NCBI GenBank assembly: GCA_947259675.1
Contig: CAMYNE010000296.1
Span: 1 to 8,141, forward strand
DNA: 8,141 nucleotides
Source of the DNA: an uncultured Pirellulaceae bacterium
GTDB taxonomy: Bacteria; Planctomycetota; Planctomycetia; Pirellulales; Pirellulaceae
Direction of reading: 5' to 3'
The translations under genes were made by a program, and so were the position numbers. Shown here one piece after another: positions 7,286 to 8,141 of the stretch. Numbering within the stretch: position 1 is the stretch's first letter; every line of letters starts with the position of its first letter. The notes under the pieces were generated by a model. The model was not told the origin of the DNA. It was given only the letters and a program-made list of their open reading frames with translations, and searched no databases.

Positions 7286-7286
7286 A
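7258..7286 (-). promoter_or_regulatory. Candidate sigma70-type promoter for the isomerase-like gene
   Basis: On the minus strand, TTGAAT (7286-7281) is followed by a 17-nt spacer and TCTAAT (7263-7258), matching consensus at 4/6 and 5/6 positions. The predicted start site near 7251 gives a short leader of about 22 nt that still contains the Shine-Dalgarno site. It lies downstream of the cytochrome gene's terminator, where a new promoter is needed, which strengthens the call. Confidence 0.5.
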
Positions 7287-7328
7287 TCAGGTAACGGTTA
7301 CGGCCAGCGCCGCAAACGCATTTGCGAC

Positions 7329-7356
7329 AAAAAAAGCGGGTGATCGCTCACCCGCT
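7329..7356 (-). terminator. Rho-independent terminator of the multihaem cytochrome gene
   Basis: On the minus strand, AGCGGGTGA and TCACCCGCT form a perfect 9-bp stem around a 4-nt loop (stem-loop 7335-7356), followed by a run of seven T (7335-7329). It begins 28 nt after the cytochrome stop codon. It marks the end of that transcript and separates it from the isomerase-like gene on the same strand. Confidence 0.9.
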
Positions 7357-7383
7357 GTTTGGATTGAGACAGAGGATGGGCAA

Positions 7384-8141
7384 CTATTGATCTTCGCCAT
7401 GTTTGATTTGTTCCCAATATTCCTCGAAGGCTCCGTCGGCGGAGAAATCGGGGCTGTTATCAACGTCGTGACATTCCATGCACGCTTCCGCTTTTGCCTG
7501 CGCTAACGTCAAGCGCATGGCAACTCGCATCTCCTCGATGCGCTTTTTATCCTTGTTCGCTTGTTCGGCTTCAATGTGTTCCGAGCCAGGCCCGTGACAG
7601 TTTTCACAGCCGTTACCGTGCAGCAACACATCTTTTTTCTCGTTGATGAATCCGGTTTGATACGGATAGAAATTCTGGGGGTTCCAGCCGGTCACGTGGC
7701 AACTGATGCATTCCGGATCGAAGTGACGAGCGATTGCGCCTCGATCATTTGGGGGTTTGACGATGTCGGCGGTAGCTTTGAAATGGGGAGCGTCGCCATC
7801 CAGATTTACACCGTCAGCCCAGATTTCGTACTCCTCGTCGTGACACTCATTACACGATTCGGATCCAACGAATTTGAATCCAGAAGGATGTGGTCGCGGT
7901 CGAATGTCCTGGTTGTCACCAGCGGAATAGAGCGTTTCAAGTTCTTTTTGGTATTGCGCGAACATATCCATCATTTCTGGCGAATCTTTAAAGCGGTGAT
8001 CGAGGGCGACTCGCTCGTACTTGATACGCTTTCCGCCGGCGCCAACATAAAGCCCCACCAGCCCAACGTACATTCCTTTAACACCAACTTGAATCATTTG
8101 AGTCGTATGATCTCCAGTCTTTATTTGCTGAGGTAGTAGCC
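7384..8141 (-). CDS. Tetrahaem cytochrome c554-type protein fused to the end of a phosphoesterase-like domain (5'-partial)
   Basis: This is the C-terminal 251 residues of a larger protein. The frame stays open to the right edge, so the in-frame ATG at 8097-8095 is probably internal. The cytochrome part has four CxxCH haem sites: CNECH (7854-7840), CISCH (7710-7696), CENCH (7608-7594) and CMECH (7482-7468). The blocks DPECISCHVTGWNP and CENCHGPGSEH are typical of the cytochrome c554 family (PF13435), which carries electrons outside the cytoplasm. The about 65 residues before the first haem (GVKGMYVGLVGLYVG, YERVALDHRFKDSPEM) resemble the end of UshA-like metallophosphoesterase domains, which planctomycetes fuse to such cytochromes; this part is from memory and less certain. 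Extra histidines could serve as distal haem ligands. The signal peptide and any phosphoesterase active site lie outside the window. A strong terminator follows 28 nt after the stop. Confidence 0.9.
   Translation of the reverse strand, partial: LLPQQIKTGDHTTQMIQVGVKGMYVGLVGLYVGAGGKRIKYERVALDHRFKDSPEMMDMFAQYQKELETLYSAGDNQDIRPRPHPSGFKFVGSESCNECHDEEYEIWADGVNLDGDAPHFKATADIVKPPNDRGAIARHFDPECISCHVTGWNPQNFYPYQTGFINEKKDVLLHGNGCENCHGPGSEHIEAEQANKDKKRIEEMRVAMRLTLAQAKAEACMECHDVDNSPDFSADGAFEEYWEQIKHGEDQ

Noticed and set aside
7311..7326. Small hairpin CGCAAA-CGCA-TTTGCG beside the cytochrome terminator.
   Set aside because: It lies beyond the T-run of the real terminator and has a weak 6-bp stem with no T-run of its own.

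Overview
The window looks like a chromosomal stretch from a planctomycete, most likely of the Pirellulaceae/Rhodopirellula type. The evidence is lineage-typical protein families: a PSCyt1-PSCyt2(DUF1549)-PSD1(DUF1553) cytochrome-like protein next to a DUF1501 protein, a membrane-anchored Hanks-type Ser/Thr kinase, a Tat-exported sugar-isomerase-like TIM barrel, and a phosphoesterase-cytochrome c554 type multihaem protein. The organism is inferred from recognised families only; no search was run.

Layout. Positions 1-489 hold no intact gene. They contain two short, oppositely oriented pieces that resemble different parts of a planctomycete integron-type tyrosine recombinase. The pieces meet at a small perfect hairpin (72-90). 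Further right is an open stretch (338-454) carrying a six-codon repeat whose copies differ only at third codon positions. Next come two co-directional genes on the + strand, 16 nt apart: the PSCyt/PSD1 protein (490-2952) and the DUF1501 protein (2969-4486). The DUF1501 gene overlaps tail to tail by 19 nt with the kinase gene on the - strand (6042-4468). Upstream of the kinase, and on the same strand, is the isomerase-like gene (7228-6299). It has a clear Shine-Dalgarno sequence, a plausible sigma70-type promoter and two TGAATTCA palindromes. A strong intrinsic terminator (7329-7356) separates it from the last gene, a four-CxxCH cytochrome (8141-7384) that runs off the right edge.

How they may work together. 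Four of the five proteins carry export signals or haem sites that imply a location outside the cytoplasm. The kinase has a cytoplasmic catalytic domain and an external TPR-like tail, so it could report on envelope state. The PSCyt/DUF1501 pair is a recurring planctomycete two-gene unit of unproven biochemical role. The terminator argues that the cytochrome gene and the isomerase gene are separate transcription units. I see no convincing new multi-gene system. The least explained part is the left 489 bases.
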